Positions 1 to 8,505 of a stretch of DNA of 49,632 nucleotides are shown piece by piece. Numbering within the stretch: the first letter of the stretch is position 1; every line of letters starts with the position of its first letter. This stretch comes from VFJL01 sp037147395 (GTDB lineage Bacteria; Pseudomonadota; Gammaproteobacteria; Burkholderiales; Nitrosomonadaceae). The notes beneath the pieces were generated by a model. The model did no database searches, was not told the DNA's origin, and saw only the letters and a program-made list of their open reading frames with translations. The stretch covers positions 1-49,632 of the forward strand of contig JBAWVG010000005.1 of assembly GCA_037147395.1 (NCBI GenBank), written 5' to 3'. The position numbers and the translations under genes were made by a program.

Positions 1-310
1 ACCCATTACAGCGGCAAGCCTAGCCGATAAATCTAATCCTCGTCAAGCTATTTGTAGGGTATTCCTCTTACTGAAGATGCCCTAAAAAAGACATGACTGC
101 CTGCTTTACGAACGGCCCGATTTATGCTTTGTAACCTTTCCATCTCAACCATCACAATTACTCATAAGGCTAACTTGATGAATAAGAACTACTTGCCCTC
201 ATGACATCAACAGCTAACTCACGCTTTTGATATCGACAGATTAAGTTTTTTCTTGAGAACTATCCCTTCCAACCCGCCCTTTTAACTACGAATAATCAAT
301 TGATATAAAT
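1..310. other. Intergenic/leader region with no gene seen
   Basis: These 310 bases precede priA. I see no reading frame with a credible start and protein-like composition on either strand, no tRNA-like cloverleaf and no convincing paired -35/-10 boxes. The last part is AT-rich and probably holds the priA promoter, but I cannot place it. Confidence 0.4.
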
Positions 311-373
311 TTGATGGATAATGCCCCCGAGCATCATTCAGCTAATTCCCTTTCCCAAAAAGATCTTTTTAAA

Positions 374-2557
374 ATGCCGATCATCCGCGTTGCACTCGAT
401 GTTCCCGTGGCGACCCTGTTTGATTATCTTGCGTCTGATGCAACAACGCATGATATTGGGGTCCGAGTGCAGGTCCCCTTTGGAAGGAAAATCATGACGG
501 GGGTCATCATGGAAGTTTTGGATTCCTCCCCCGTTACTCCCGGTAAACTTAAAACTGCTGCTTCTCTATTTCATGACATTCCGCCGCTACCCCTAACACT
601 CCTCGATCTATGCCGATTCTGCAGTAACTACTATCACCATCCTCTCGGGGAAGTAGTGATGAACTCCCTTCCGAGCAGACTGCGCAGCAACAAACCCTTC
701 ATCCAAAAATCAACTCCCCCCTTCCAGTTTCGCCTGACCGATGCAGGGCGTCACGCAGATACGACATCCATCCCCGTCCGTAGCATCATCCAGCATCGTC
801 TACTGAATCGATTGCGAGAGAATGGGGTAATCAAACCTGATGAGGCCAGACAGATTTCACCAAGTGCCCCAAAGGTATTACAGAAATTTCGTGAGATGGG
901 TTGGATCGAGGAGGTTCCAATTCACTCCTCCAGCGCCAAATCTGTTTCCAGTCCTGTTCTTAATACTGAACAACAGACCGCCTTTGATGCGATTGCCAAT
1001 GACATCAGAAAATTTAACGTTTGGCTGCTTCATGGGATCACCGGGAGTGGGAAAACAGAGATCTATCTTCGGCTCATTACGCTTCTTCTGCTTCAAGGAC
1101 GACAGACCTTGGTGCTGGTACCGGAAATCAGCTTAACTCCGCAATTAGAGCAAATATTCCGTTCACGATTTCCCACTACATTACTGGTATGCCTGCATAG
1201 CAGGCTCAGTGACTCCGAACGACTAAAAGGCTGGCTACAAGCACAAAAAGGTGAAGCCAAGATAGTGCTCGGTACACGGTTAGCGGTATTTGCGCCGCTG
1301 CCAAAACTTGGGATGATCATTGTCGATGAGGAGCAGGATGGCTCATTTAAACAGCAGGACGGACTCCGTTACTCGGCTCGTGATGTCTCAATCTTTCGAG
1401 CCAAACAAGAAAATGTGCCGGTCATTCTGGGTTCCGCAACACCTTCTCTTGAAAGCTATTACCACGCCACCAATGGGCGCTATCGAATGCTACGCCTATC
1501 ATCGCGCGCCGTTAAGAAAGCTGTTCTGCCTGCCGTCCACTGCATTGATATCCGCTCTGCTAAGTGTATTGACGGACTATCCCAACCACTGATCACAGCA
1601 TTGGAAAATGGCTTAGCACAAGACCAGCAGAGTCTGGTCTTTCTCAACCGTCGTGGATACGCACCAGTACTATTGTGTAAATCCTGCTCATGGACGGCCA
1701 AGTGTCATCGATGCACAAGTCGCCTAGTCGTTCATCTACGTGAAAAACAATTACGCTGTCACCACTGCGGTCATCAAGAACGCTTCCCCTCTTCCTGCCC
1801 TGATTGTGGCGACCAGGATATCGTCCCATTTGGCCAGGGGACTCAACGGGTAGAGGCTCTACTCGCAGAGCGTTTCCCCAATGCACGGATTCTGCGCATA
1901 GACCGTGACAGCACTCGTCTTAAAGACGGATGGGAAAAGATGCTGAAAGATATCTACGAGCGACGAGTCGATATCCTTGTCGGTACGCAGATTCTTGCTA
2001 AGGGGCATGACTTTCCGAATCTATCGCTAGTTGGCATTCTAAATTCTGATGCTGCACTCTTCAGCACAGATTTTCGGGCAGCGGAACGCTTATTTGCACA
2101 ACTGATGCAGGTGGCAGGTCGTGCTGGGCGAGCTGATATTCCGGGAGAGGTTCTGGTTCAAACTGAATTTCCAGATCACCCGCTGTATCACGCCTTGCGT
2201 CGGCATGACTATGCCGCGCTTGCACAGACACTCCTATCAGAAAGAAAGATGGCCGGCTTTCCACCATTCGTTTATCAAGCCCTATTGCGGGCAGAAGCAC
2301 CCCAGATCTCAGCTGCAATGAATTTCCTCACCAGTGCGGCTGAGTTGGCAGGTTCCACCACAGGTGGGGTAGAAATTTTTGACCCAGTCCCAGCGCAAAT
2401 GGCACGACTCAAGGGGTTGGAGCGAGCACATCTATTGGTGCAATCTGGTTCACGCAAGAAATTGCAAGAATTCCTCACTTCTTGGCACACAAGGATTACC
2501 ACACTTCCCATCCGCAAGGTCCGATGGTCTTTGGATGTGGACCCGCAGGAATTCTGA
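374..2557 (+). CDS. priA: Primosomal protein N' (PriA helicase)
   Basis: PriA is a superfamily 2 DNA helicase that recognises stalled forks and loads the replication restart primosome. The frame is open from a TTG at 311, but family N-termini align from the ATG at 374 (MPIIRVALDVPVATLFDYL), giving 727 residues against 732 in E. coli; I prefer that start although no strong ribosome site precedes it. Visible are the Walker A motif GITGSGKTE, motif II DEEQD, eight zinc-binding cysteines as four C-x2-C pairs (CKSC, CHRC, CHHC, CPDC), and the late helicase motif around QVAGRAGR. Motif II has Gln where E. coli has His (DEEHD). The gene is convergent with the fructosamine-kinase-like gene, with only 10 bases between the stops. 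Confidence 0.95.
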   Translation: MPIIRVALDVPVATLFDYLASDATTHDIGVRVQVPFGRKIMTGVIMEVLDSSPVTPGKLKTAASLFHDIPPLPLTLLDLCRFCSNYYHHPLGEVVMNSLPSRLRSNKPFIQKSTPPFQFRLTDAGRHADTTSIPVRSIIQHRLLNRLRENGVIKPDEARQISPSAPKVLQKFREMGWIEEVPIHSSSAKSVSSPVLNTEQQTAFDAIANDIRKFNVWLLHGITGSGKTEIYLRLITLLLLQGRQTLVLVPEISLTPQLEQIFRSRFPTTLLVCLHSRLSDSERLKGWLQAQKGEAKIVLGTRLAVFAPLPKLGMIIVDEEQDGSFKQQDGLRYSARDVSIFRAKQENVPVILGSATPSLESYYHATNGRYRMLRLSSRAVKKAVLPAVHCIDIRSAKCIDGLSQPLITALENGLAQDQQSLVFLNRRGYAPVLLCKSCSWTAKCHRCTSRLVVHLREKQLRCHHCGHQERFPSSCPDCGDQDIVPFGQGTQRVEALLAERFPNARILRIDRDSTRLKDGWEKMLKDIYERRVDILVGTQILAKGHDFPNLSLVGILNSDAALFSTDFRAAERLFAQLMQVAGRAGRADIPGEVLVQTEFPDHPLYHALRRHDYAALAQTLLSERKMAGFPPFVYQALLRAEAPQISAAMNFLTSAAELAGSTTGGVEIFDPVPAQMARLKGLERAHLLVQSGSRKKLQEFLTSWHTRITTLPIRKVRWSLDVDPQEF

Positions 2558-2567
2558 CGAAGCCCGC

Positions 2568-3452
2568 CTAACGGATCTCAGAATACAATCTCTCCATCAC
2601 TTTCTCCGCTTGATTGAGATAGCCCCCACCAAACAAGTTTAGGTGATTCAAGATATGGTAAAGATTGTAGAGGTCTTTACGGATGACATAACCGGGATCA
2701 AGTGGGTAGGCCTCCCGATAGGCCTCATAGAAGTCTGCAGGAAAGCCTCCAAACAACTCAGTCATGGCAAGATCTGCCTCACGGTCACCGTAATATATCG
2801 CTGGGTCGAACACCACCGGTTGACCATCAGAGTCAAAAGCATAGTTGCCACTCCATAGATCACCGTGCAGCAGTGATGGGACTGTCAGCGTATCCTTGAA
2901 AAAAATATCAAGCTCCCCCATCATCCGCTCACCCCATGACTGCAGCTTCCCCGTATAGCCGTTCGCCAGTGCAAGCTCTAGTTGATATCCCAGACGGTGA
3001 ACCCGCCAGAATTGAATCCAATTGGAAGAGGGTCTGTTAATTTGCGGCGTGGTGCCGATGGTATTGTCTCGCACCCATCCAAATTCTTCTGAAGAGAAAC
3101 GGTGCATCGAAGCAAGGCCCCGACCCAGAGACTCAGTACTCTCTCTGCCCGCATTCCCCATTTCCAAAAACTCCATCACCAACCATGAGCTAGTTTCGTT
3201 TCTCCCCCAACAAATGGGAACAGGGACACGCAATGTGCGGGAATTGTAAATCTCCTGAAGACCCGCAGCCTCAGCTTCAAACATCGATAGATTATCGGTA
3301 CTGTTGGTCTTAACGAAAAAACATTGGCCACTACTTTCGATACGGTATCCTTGGCTGATGCAGCCACCACCAATGTTTGCAACTTTCTGAACGGAAAATG
3401 GAATGCCTGTGGAGGCCGAGATCTGTGAAGCAATATCCGACCATGACTGCAT
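2568..3452 (-). CDS. Fructosamine/ketosamine-3-kinase family protein
   Basis: This 294-residue protein belongs to the fructosamine-kinase family (YniA/FN3K-like), which phosphorylates sugar adducts on lysines so that they fall off, a protein-deglycation role. It shows the kinase-like fold landmarks: a Gly-rich N-terminal segment (NIGGGCISQGYRI), the FFVKT lysine strand, the catalytic loop HGDLWSGN and the metal-binding segment DPAIYYGDREADLAM. Length is normal for the family. It lies 29 bases downstream of argH on the same strand and may be co-transcribed with it. The substrate in this organism is unknown; small-molecule kinase activity is also possible. Confidence 0.88.
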   Translation of the reverse strand: MQSWSDIASQISASTGIPFSVQKVANIGGGCISQGYRIESSGQCFFVKTNSTDNLSMFEAEAAGLQEIYNSRTLRVPVPICWGRNETSSWLVMEFLEMGNAGRESTESLGRGLASMHRFSSEEFGWVRDNTIGTTPQINRPSSNWIQFWRVHRLGYQLELALANGYTGKLQSWGERMMGELDIFFKDTLTVPSLLHGDLWSGNYAFDSDGQPVVFDPAIYYGDREADLAMTELFGGFPADFYEAYREAYPLDPGYVIRKDLYNLYHILNHLNLFGGGYLNQAEKVMERLYSEIR

Positions 3453-3481
3453 GGTAAGTTACCGGATGACTAAGTGAAGCT

Positions 3482-4894
3482 TTAGGACAGCTTCTTCCTG
3501 CACCGTCTAATCGCGATCCGCACCTGATTCGGGGCGGTCCCGCCGGCATGGTTACGACTCTTCAATGAGCCTTCTAGGGTGAGTATCGAATAGATATCTT
3601 GCTTGATCCTCGGGGAGAACTTCCTTAATTCAGTCAAAGTAAGCCCGCTCAAGTCACAATTCTTTTTCTCGGCAAAACGAACTGCCTGCGCGACCGCCTC
3701 ATGAGCATCTCGGAATGGCAATCCTTTTTTCGTCAGGTAATCGGCTAAGTCGGTTGCGGTGGCATAACCCTTCATCGCAGCAGACCGCATCGCCTCCTGA
3801 TTAACGCGGATGCCAGTCATCATATCGGCATAAATACGTAGCGTATCCGTAAGCGTGTCCACAGTATCAAAAAGGGGTTCTTTATCTTCCTGATTGTCCT
3901 TGTTATATGCGAGTGGTTGGGCCTTCATCAGCGTCAGCAAGGCGACCAGATGGCCATTGATACGTCCTGTCTTGCCGCGCACCAGTTCCGGCACGTCTGG
4001 GTTCTTCTTTTGCGGCATGATGGAAGAACCCGTACAGAACCGATCAGCAAGATCGATGAAACCAAACGATGGGCTCATCCATAGAATCAACTCCTCAGAC
4101 AGTCGTGACAAATGCGTCATAATTAATGCAGCACAGGCACAAAACTCAATCGCAAAGTCCCGATCAGAAACCGCATCAAGCGAGTTTTCACAGATACCGT
4201 CAAAGCCCAGTTTCTGAGCGACTAATTTGCGGTCGATTGGATAACTTGTCCCTGCCAATGCGGCCGCACCGAGTGGCAATTTATTCACACGCTTCCTGCA
4301 ATCGACCAATCGATCTACATCACGCTGCAGCATCTCAAAATACGCTAGCAAATGATGTCCAAAGGAGATGGGCTGTGCCACCTGCAAATGGGTGAATCCG
4401 GGCATCACAGTATCCACATGCTTCTCAGCAAGGTCTAGCAAGGCCTTTTGCATCGCCTTGATGCAGATGACGATATCATCAATCGAGGTGCGTAAATAAA
4501 GGCGCACATCCGTCGCCACTTGATCATTACGTGATCGTGCCGTGTGAAGTCGCTTGCCGGCGTCCCCGATCAACGTGGTAAGTCGTTTTTCGATATTCAG
4601 ATGTACATCTTCAAGCTCCAGCAACCAAACAAATTTACCGCTACGAATCTCTTTTCGAATTTTATCCATGCCGCGTTCGATGGAGGCAAGATCTGTCGAG
4701 CTAATAATGCCCACAGCAGAGAGCATCTGCGCATGTGCAAGTGACCCCTGAATATCGAATTCAGCCAAGCGACGATCAAAACCAATCGATGCCGTATACC
4801 GCTGCACCAGTTCTGAAACCGGTTCATCAAAACGCCCAGACCAGGCTTTCTTAACGTTTCTAACGGGTGGTTTTTTAACTCTTAAAGTCGCCAT
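3482..4894 (-). CDS. argH: Argininosuccinate lyase
   Basis: ArgH splits argininosuccinate into arginine and fumarate, the last step of arginine synthesis, in the cytoplasm. The 470-residue product has the expected length and the fumarase/aspartase superfamily signature GSSIMPQKKNPD with its catalytic serine. It also has the N-terminal WSGRFDEPVS segment and the TARSRNDQVATD substrate-binding segment. A basic extension of about 16 residues precedes WSGRF. No other arginine gene is nearby. The 198 bases between this gene and the outer-membrane protein gene presumably hold its promoter, but I could not identify good boxes. Confidence 0.97.
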   Translation of the reverse strand: MATLRVKKPPVRNVKKAWSGRFDEPVSELVQRYTASIGFDRRLAEFDIQGSLAHAQMLSAVGIISSTDLASIERGMDKIRKEIRSGKFVWLLELEDVHLNIEKRLTTLIGDAGKRLHTARSRNDQVATDVRLYLRTSIDDIVICIKAMQKALLDLAEKHVDTVMPGFTHLQVAQPISFGHHLLAYFEMLQRDVDRLVDCRKRVNKLPLGAAALAGTSYPIDRKLVAQKLGFDGICENSLDAVSDRDFAIEFCACAALIMTHLSRLSEELILWMSPSFGFIDLADRFCTGSSIMPQKKNPDVPELVRGKTGRINGHLVALLTLMKAQPLAYNKDNQEDKEPLFDTVDTLTDTLRIYADMMTGIRVNQEAMRSAAMKGYATATDLADYLTKKGLPFRDAHEAVAQAVRFAEKKNCDLSGLTLTELRKFSPRIKQDIYSILTLEGSLKSRNHAGGTAPNQVRIAIRRCRKKLS

Positions 4895-5092
4895 ATAGCC
4901 TTGATGAGAATGAAAGTATGCAAAAGGCCTTTAAGAACGACAGTTCCTATCTTAAAGATCCAGGTAGCGAGTATAAATTAAAATGCCAATTCTTATACCC
5001 TCCTGAATTTTCCATTCTCGTCACAATACGTTGATTATGATATCTGCCAATATTAAGTTAACATTTTTTGCTGTCAGGATATTAGACTCAGT

Positions 5093-5974
5093 TTAGAAGC
5101 CAATTCCGAGATAACCGCCAGCAGTCACACCATCAATCTTGATATTGTCGTACCTACCACTGGTCAAGTGATAACGCGCATCAAGCCCAACAGAGAAACT
5201 TTTCCAGATTCTGTAATCGACACCCCCACCAAACATGATACCTGGTACCAGTTCCGTAATGGCTGCTGATGGCGGGCTGATTACATGGATTGCCAGACCG
5301 GCAGGAATAATCCAAGGCCTGAGTTTGTTTCCCTCCAAAAATTTAATTTTTGGGGCCGCAGTTAAAGTAAGTTGACTGACATTGACACCGAATGTTGGGG
5401 CAAGACTGTTGCCTTGTACATTTTGTCCAAATTCCTTGTACTCAAACATCAATTCAGATGCAACGCTGGTCCTAGGTGCCAGACCCCAGGCATCCTTGGT
5501 TAGCCCCCAATCAAAGCCTGCACCAACATACCACGCATTTTTATCCGGTGTTCCAGCAAGTGAAACGCCGTTACGACTATGATCGCTGTGAGCAAAGCCA
5601 CCGCGAAAAAACAACATATGACTCTTACGGTCCATTCGTTTGTCGATGATATCTGCCATTTCTATCGCATGATCTGCTTTTTCCTGAGCTGTCCTCGTAT
5701 ATTCCTTAACATCCAATGCTTTCTTTTCAATCTTTGTTGTTTTCTCCTCAATCGCTATAACTTTTTGTGCTTCCTTAGCAGTATCAGATTTCACTTGGTT
5801 CAGTTCGCTTCGGAGGGCTTGCAACTGACGCTCCATCTGTTTGAGTGCTTGTTCCAGAGCTTGCGTTCTTACGTCCTGAGCGAAGACCGGGGGAGCGGCC
5901 ATTACTACTACAGTGATGAGTGAACCGAGAGCCACACGGATAACCAGCTGTGCTTTATCAAGATAATGCGTCAT
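5093..5974 (-). CDS. Outer-membrane beta-barrel protein with periplasmic coiled coil
   Basis: This 293-residue protein has a signal peptide ending near VFAQD. A heptad-rich coiled coil follows (about residues 35-110, rich in Gln, Lys and Glu: QALEQALKQMERQLQALRSE). The rest is a barrel-like domain of alternating polar and aromatic strands that ends in Phe (GGYLGIGF), the usual C-terminal signal for barrel insertion. The barrel looks like a small eight-stranded OmpA/OmpW-size barrel. AAGGAG lies 11 bases before the ATG. The coiled coil may reach toward peptidoglycan or oligomerise. The function is unknown; neighbours give no strong clue. Confidence 0.8.
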   Translation of the reverse strand: MTHYLDKAQLVIRVALGSLITVVVMAAPPVFAQDVRTQALEQALKQMERQLQALRSELNQVKSDTAKEAQKVIAIEEKTTKIEKKALDVKEYTRTAQEKADHAIEMADIIDKRMDRKSHMLFFRGGFAHSDHSRNGVSLAGTPDKNAWYVGAGFDWGLTKDAWGLAPRTSVASELMFEYKEFGQNVQGNSLAPTFGVNVSQLTLTAAPKIKFLEGNKLRPWIIPAGLAIHVISPPSAAITELVPGIMFGGGVDYRIWKSFSVGLDARYHLTSGRYDNIKIDGVTAGGYLGIGF

Positions 5975-6338
5975 TTAATTTTTACTCCTTATTAATCAGT
6001 TTCGATTTACCGGTAACATCTCGTCGCCTATGACATTTAAGAAAGTGAATAACAATAACTCTTGTCATCCAACCCTCAAACCATAGATCTTAAGATAATA
6101 GGATATTTATATCCGAATTACATTAAAACTACTTGAATCGAAATAAAGTGATGGCCTTTGGAAGGAACCTGTCCGGAGATACTTTCCAAGATGCCAACAA
6201 CGACAAATTAACCCGCCTTGCCAAGCCCAGTCATCCATTACCGCTCGACAGAAAACCTCATTACGCATTAGTTTTTATTCATTTCTGAATCAACCAAGGC
6301 CTCCTCACCCATCAAATTATGCATCCAGCGTAAATGCA
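5975..6338. other. AT-rich intergenic stretch, no supported gene
   Basis: These 364 bases lie between the outer-membrane protein gene and a small lipoprotein gene on the same strand. An inverted repeat GGATAT-TT-ATATCC lies at 6101-6114, possibly a regulator site for the outer-membrane protein gene. A 45-codon frame on the plus strand at 6151-6288 has no ribosome site and was not accepted. Confidence 0.35.
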
Positions 6339-6503
6339 TCAAAGTTTCGGATCGGGTGCATCCCTGTCTTTTTCAGGTATATGGTGATCCTGCTTGATGA
6401 CAGTGCCATAAGTAGAAGGATCTGGAGAGGCTGGTGTCGTTGGTTTACCACACGCAGCAAGCGTCAATATTACTAAAACAGTTAAGCAAGGTGCATATCC
6501 CAT
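6339..6503 (-). CDS. Small lipoprotein (54 residues)
   Basis: A short reading frame starts at the ATG whose A is at 6503, with AAGGAG eight bases upstream. It encodes a 54-residue protein with a hydrophobic signal segment (CLTVLVILTLAACGK) and a clear lipobox LAAC, so the mature lipidated cysteine would be residue 18. The remaining 36 residues are polar and Pro/Asp-rich (TPASPDPSTYGTV, ending in DAPDPKL). I do not recognise the family; it is the size of small lipoproteins such as LptM/YifL but not clearly similar. It is divergent from fnr and shares an intergenic region containing an FNR-like box, so oxygen control is possible. Confidence 0.7.
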   Translation of the reverse strand: MGYAPCLTVLVILTLAACGKPTTPASPDPSTYGTVIKQDHHIPEKDRDAPDPKL

Positions 6504-6580
6504 TATTCATTCTCCTTAAGTAAAATTTACTTTTTTTTGAGTTACAGATTGAATAATGGCTCTAATGCCATTTAATTATT

Positions 6581-6594
6581 TTGATTTAAGTCAA
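6581..6594. promoter_or_regulatory. FNR/Anr-type operator
   Basis: The sequence TTGAT-TTAA-GTCAA matches the FNR consensus TTGAT-N4-ATCAA at nine of ten defined positions. It lies 45 bases upstream of the fnr-like start codon and 77 bases upstream of the divergent lipoprotein gene, so it could serve autoregulation, the lipoprotein gene, or both. Confidence 0.65.
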
Positions 6595-6638
6595 ATTTAC
6601 GCTATATTAAATCTATCAATATCCTAATATAGATATAA

Positions 6639-7379
6639 ATGATGTTTGCCACTCTAGTCACGAAAAAACTCAGATCGAACACAAGCGCAAGATGTTCTAC
6701 TTGCAGCTTGCGGGAGCTCTGTTTACCGTTGGGGCTTGACGAGAAGGCAGTCATAGCTCTCGACCACCTGATCAGCCAACGCCATAAAATTCGACATGAT
6801 GAACACCTACAACACGATGGACTGCCTTTCCATTCGCTACACGTCGTTCGTGCCGGTTTCTTTAAGACTTATATCCTGCATGAGGATGGGCGTGAACAGG
6901 TCACTGGCTTTTATATGCCGGGAGAAGTGCTTGGACTGGATGCCATCAGTGCGGATACGCACACTTGCAGTGCAGTGGCTCTGGAAGATAGCGAAGTATG
7001 TGAACTTCCATTTACTCAATTGGAAAGGGTCGGGCGTACCATTCCACCTCTGATGCACCATTTCCACAAAATCATGAGCTTTGAAATCGTGCGCGATCGT
7101 GGAATGTTGCTTGGTAGCATGAAAGCAGGAGAACGCCTAGTAGCCTTCTTGCTGAATCTTTCTCGCCGCTTTGCTAGGCGCGGTTATTCCCCTCTGGAAT
7201 TTAATTTAAGAATGACACGAGAGGAAATCGGGAGTTATCTGGGATTGAAGCTGGAAACAATTAGCCGTGCATTTTCTAAGTTACAAGCGGATGGGCTAAT
7301 CAGTGTTAATAACAGGAAAATCTGTCTGAATGATATTGAGCACCTCAGACGACTATACGGCAATTCTTCTTATAAATAG
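6639..7379 (+). CDS. fnr: FNR-family oxygen-sensing transcriptional regulator
   Basis: The 246-residue protein is a Crp/Fnr regulator of the [4Fe-4S] type. It keeps the N-terminal cysteines C19, C22 and C28 (spacing as in E. coli C20, C23, C29) and the distal C121 in VCELPF, matching E. coli C122, so oxygen sensing through a cluster is well supported. A cyclic-nucleotide-like jelly roll (residues about 45-140) is followed by a helix-turn-helix with MTREEIGSYLGLKLETISR; the E-SR pattern is the one that reads TTGAT half-sites. An FNR-like box lies 45 bases upstream. It probably switches respiration genes under low oxygen. The Fe-S assembly operon that would supply its cluster lies next to it, convergent. 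Confidence 0.93.
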   Translation: MMFATLVTKKLRSNTSARCSTCSLRELCLPLGLDEKAVIALDHLISQRHKIRHDEHLQHDGLPFHSLHVVRAGFFKTYILHEDGREQVTGFYMPGEVLGLDAISADTHTCSAVALEDSEVCELPFTQLERVGRTIPPLMHHFHKIMSFEIVRDRGMLLGSMKAGERLVAFLLNLSRRFARRGYSPLEFNLRMTREEIGSYLGLKLETISRAFSKLQADGLISVNNRKICLNDIEHLRRLYGNSSYK

Positions 7380-7449
7380 ACTGACTGCTCTCGTACAGCA
7401 TTTTCTAATAGACATTACATCTCGCCTGAGTGGGATCATATACTCACTC

Positions 7450-8010
7450 TTAAACTGCAATCACTTCAATTTCAGGCTCAATCGATCTTAGCAGATTCTC
7501 AATTCCTCTAAGAGTCCCTGAAATCGAACTTGGGCAAGTACCACAAGCACCTTGATAATGTACGCTGAGTATATTGCCTTCGAGGCCCAGCACATGAAGA
7601 TCACCGCCATCATTTTGAAGATAGGGACGTATCTCCTCGTCGAGCAGTACACTCATCTTATCGAGTCGCAATTGATCCTCCGGACTTAATCCCGCGATTG
7701 CGGTACTGGCCGCAGCAACTGTAGCGGCGGATTGAGCATCTGCGGCAGGCGCTGCTCGGATCGGGTCGGCAACTGCACGTGACAGATCTTGCCAGTCAGC
7801 ACCACCATCTTGCGTAATCGTGATCCAGCGGTCAACGTAAAATACATTGGTAATGTGGTCAATGTCGAACAAAGCTGCCGCAAGTGGGTCATCCTTCGCC
7901 TCCTCAGCATTATCGTATGAACGCGTCACCCCCCAGGTCAGAGGTTCCTTGAGAATGAACTTCAATGCATTTCTGTTAGGCGTACCTTCTATTTCAGCTA
8001 TTCTTGGCAT
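7450..8010 (-). CDS. nfu: Nfu-type Fe-S cluster carrier (NifU C-terminal domain)
   Basis: This 186-residue protein has the Nfu N-terminal domain (residues about 1-90, NRNALKFIL and the ALFDIDHITNVFYVDRWITIT stretch) and a NifU-like C-terminal domain (about 110-186) with the cluster-binding motif C156-G-T-C159. Both parts match Nfu1-type proteins that carry [4Fe-4S] clusters to targets such as lipoyl synthase. It is the last gene of the suf operon, nine bases after sufU, so it probably moves clusters built on SufBCD to apoproteins. A Pro/Ala-rich linker joins the domains. Confidence 0.92.
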   Translation of the reverse strand: MPRIAEIEGTPNRNALKFILKEPLTWGVTRSYDNAEEAKDDPLAAALFDIDHITNVFYVDRWITITQDGGADWQDLSRAVADPIRAAPAADAQSAATVAAASTAIAGLSPEDQLRLDKMSVLLDEEIRPYLQNDGGDLHVLGLEGNILSVHYQGACGTCPSSISGTLRGIENLLRSIEPEIEVIAV

Positions 8011-8019
8011 AGTTTCTTA

Positions 8020-8505
8020 CTAAGAGGCACTATCAACCGATGCATGCACCGGATCATCTGCAGCCTCAGTTGAGATGCTATTAACAGAATTGAGTGCAGC
8101 GTGAAGGGTATGCCATGGCAGGATCGCACACTTGACCCGAGTTGGCAGATCACGAACACCCGCAAATACTGTGAGCCGTCCGAGGTGGTGTTCACCGCTA
8201 GGATCGAGCTTTCCGAGTGCCATATCACGAAACTCTTGAATCAATATTTCAGCATCGGATCGTGTCTTACCCTTTACAACTGAGGTCATCATCGATGCCG
8301 ATGCCTTACAGATTGCACATGACTCCCCATGAAATGCTATGCCGTCGATATTCTGACCATCAAGATTGAGCGCGATCTCCAAACGGTCTCCACAGAGTGG
8401 ATTATGTCCGACTGCATGGTGGTTTGAATGCTCAAGCGTTCCATAATTACGTGGCTTCCGATTATGGTCAAGAATGACCTCTTGATAGAGTGACTTTGAA
8501 TGCAT
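8020..8505 (-). CDS. sufU: SufU-type sulfur-transfer protein
   Basis: The 161-residue product belongs to the IscU/SufU fold. It carries the ligands C38-G-D40, C63 (GESCAIC) and C126 (RVKCA). The roughly 20-residue insertion before the last cysteine (GKLDPSGEHHLGRL) is the mark of SufU rather than IscU. In Gram-positive bacteria SufU is a zinc-dependent protein that takes persulfide from SufS and passes it to SufBCD, which fits its place directly after sufS here. Start and sufS stop overlap by one base (TAATG), indicating translational coupling. A C-terminal tail of about 25 Ser/Ala/Asp-rich residues is not part of the core fold. No sufE is present in the operon. Confidence 0.92.
   Translation of the reverse strand: MHSKSLYQEVILDHNRKPRNYGTLEHSNHHAVGHNPLCGDRLEIALNLDGQNIDGIAFHGESCAICKASASMMTSVVKGKTRSDAEILIQEFRDMALGKLDPSGEHHLGRLTVFAGVRDLPTRVKCAILPWHTLHAALNSVNSISTEAADDPVHASVDSAS

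Noticed and set aside
5579..5923. 114-residue plus-strand ORF rich in Phe, Cys and Leu
   Set aside because: It is the complement of the coiled-coil coding region of the outer-membrane protein, which explains its composition.
6151..6288. 45-codon plus-strand ORF between the outer-membrane protein and lipoprotein genes
   Set aside because: No ribosome site, no signal or motif, and no support beyond an open frame.
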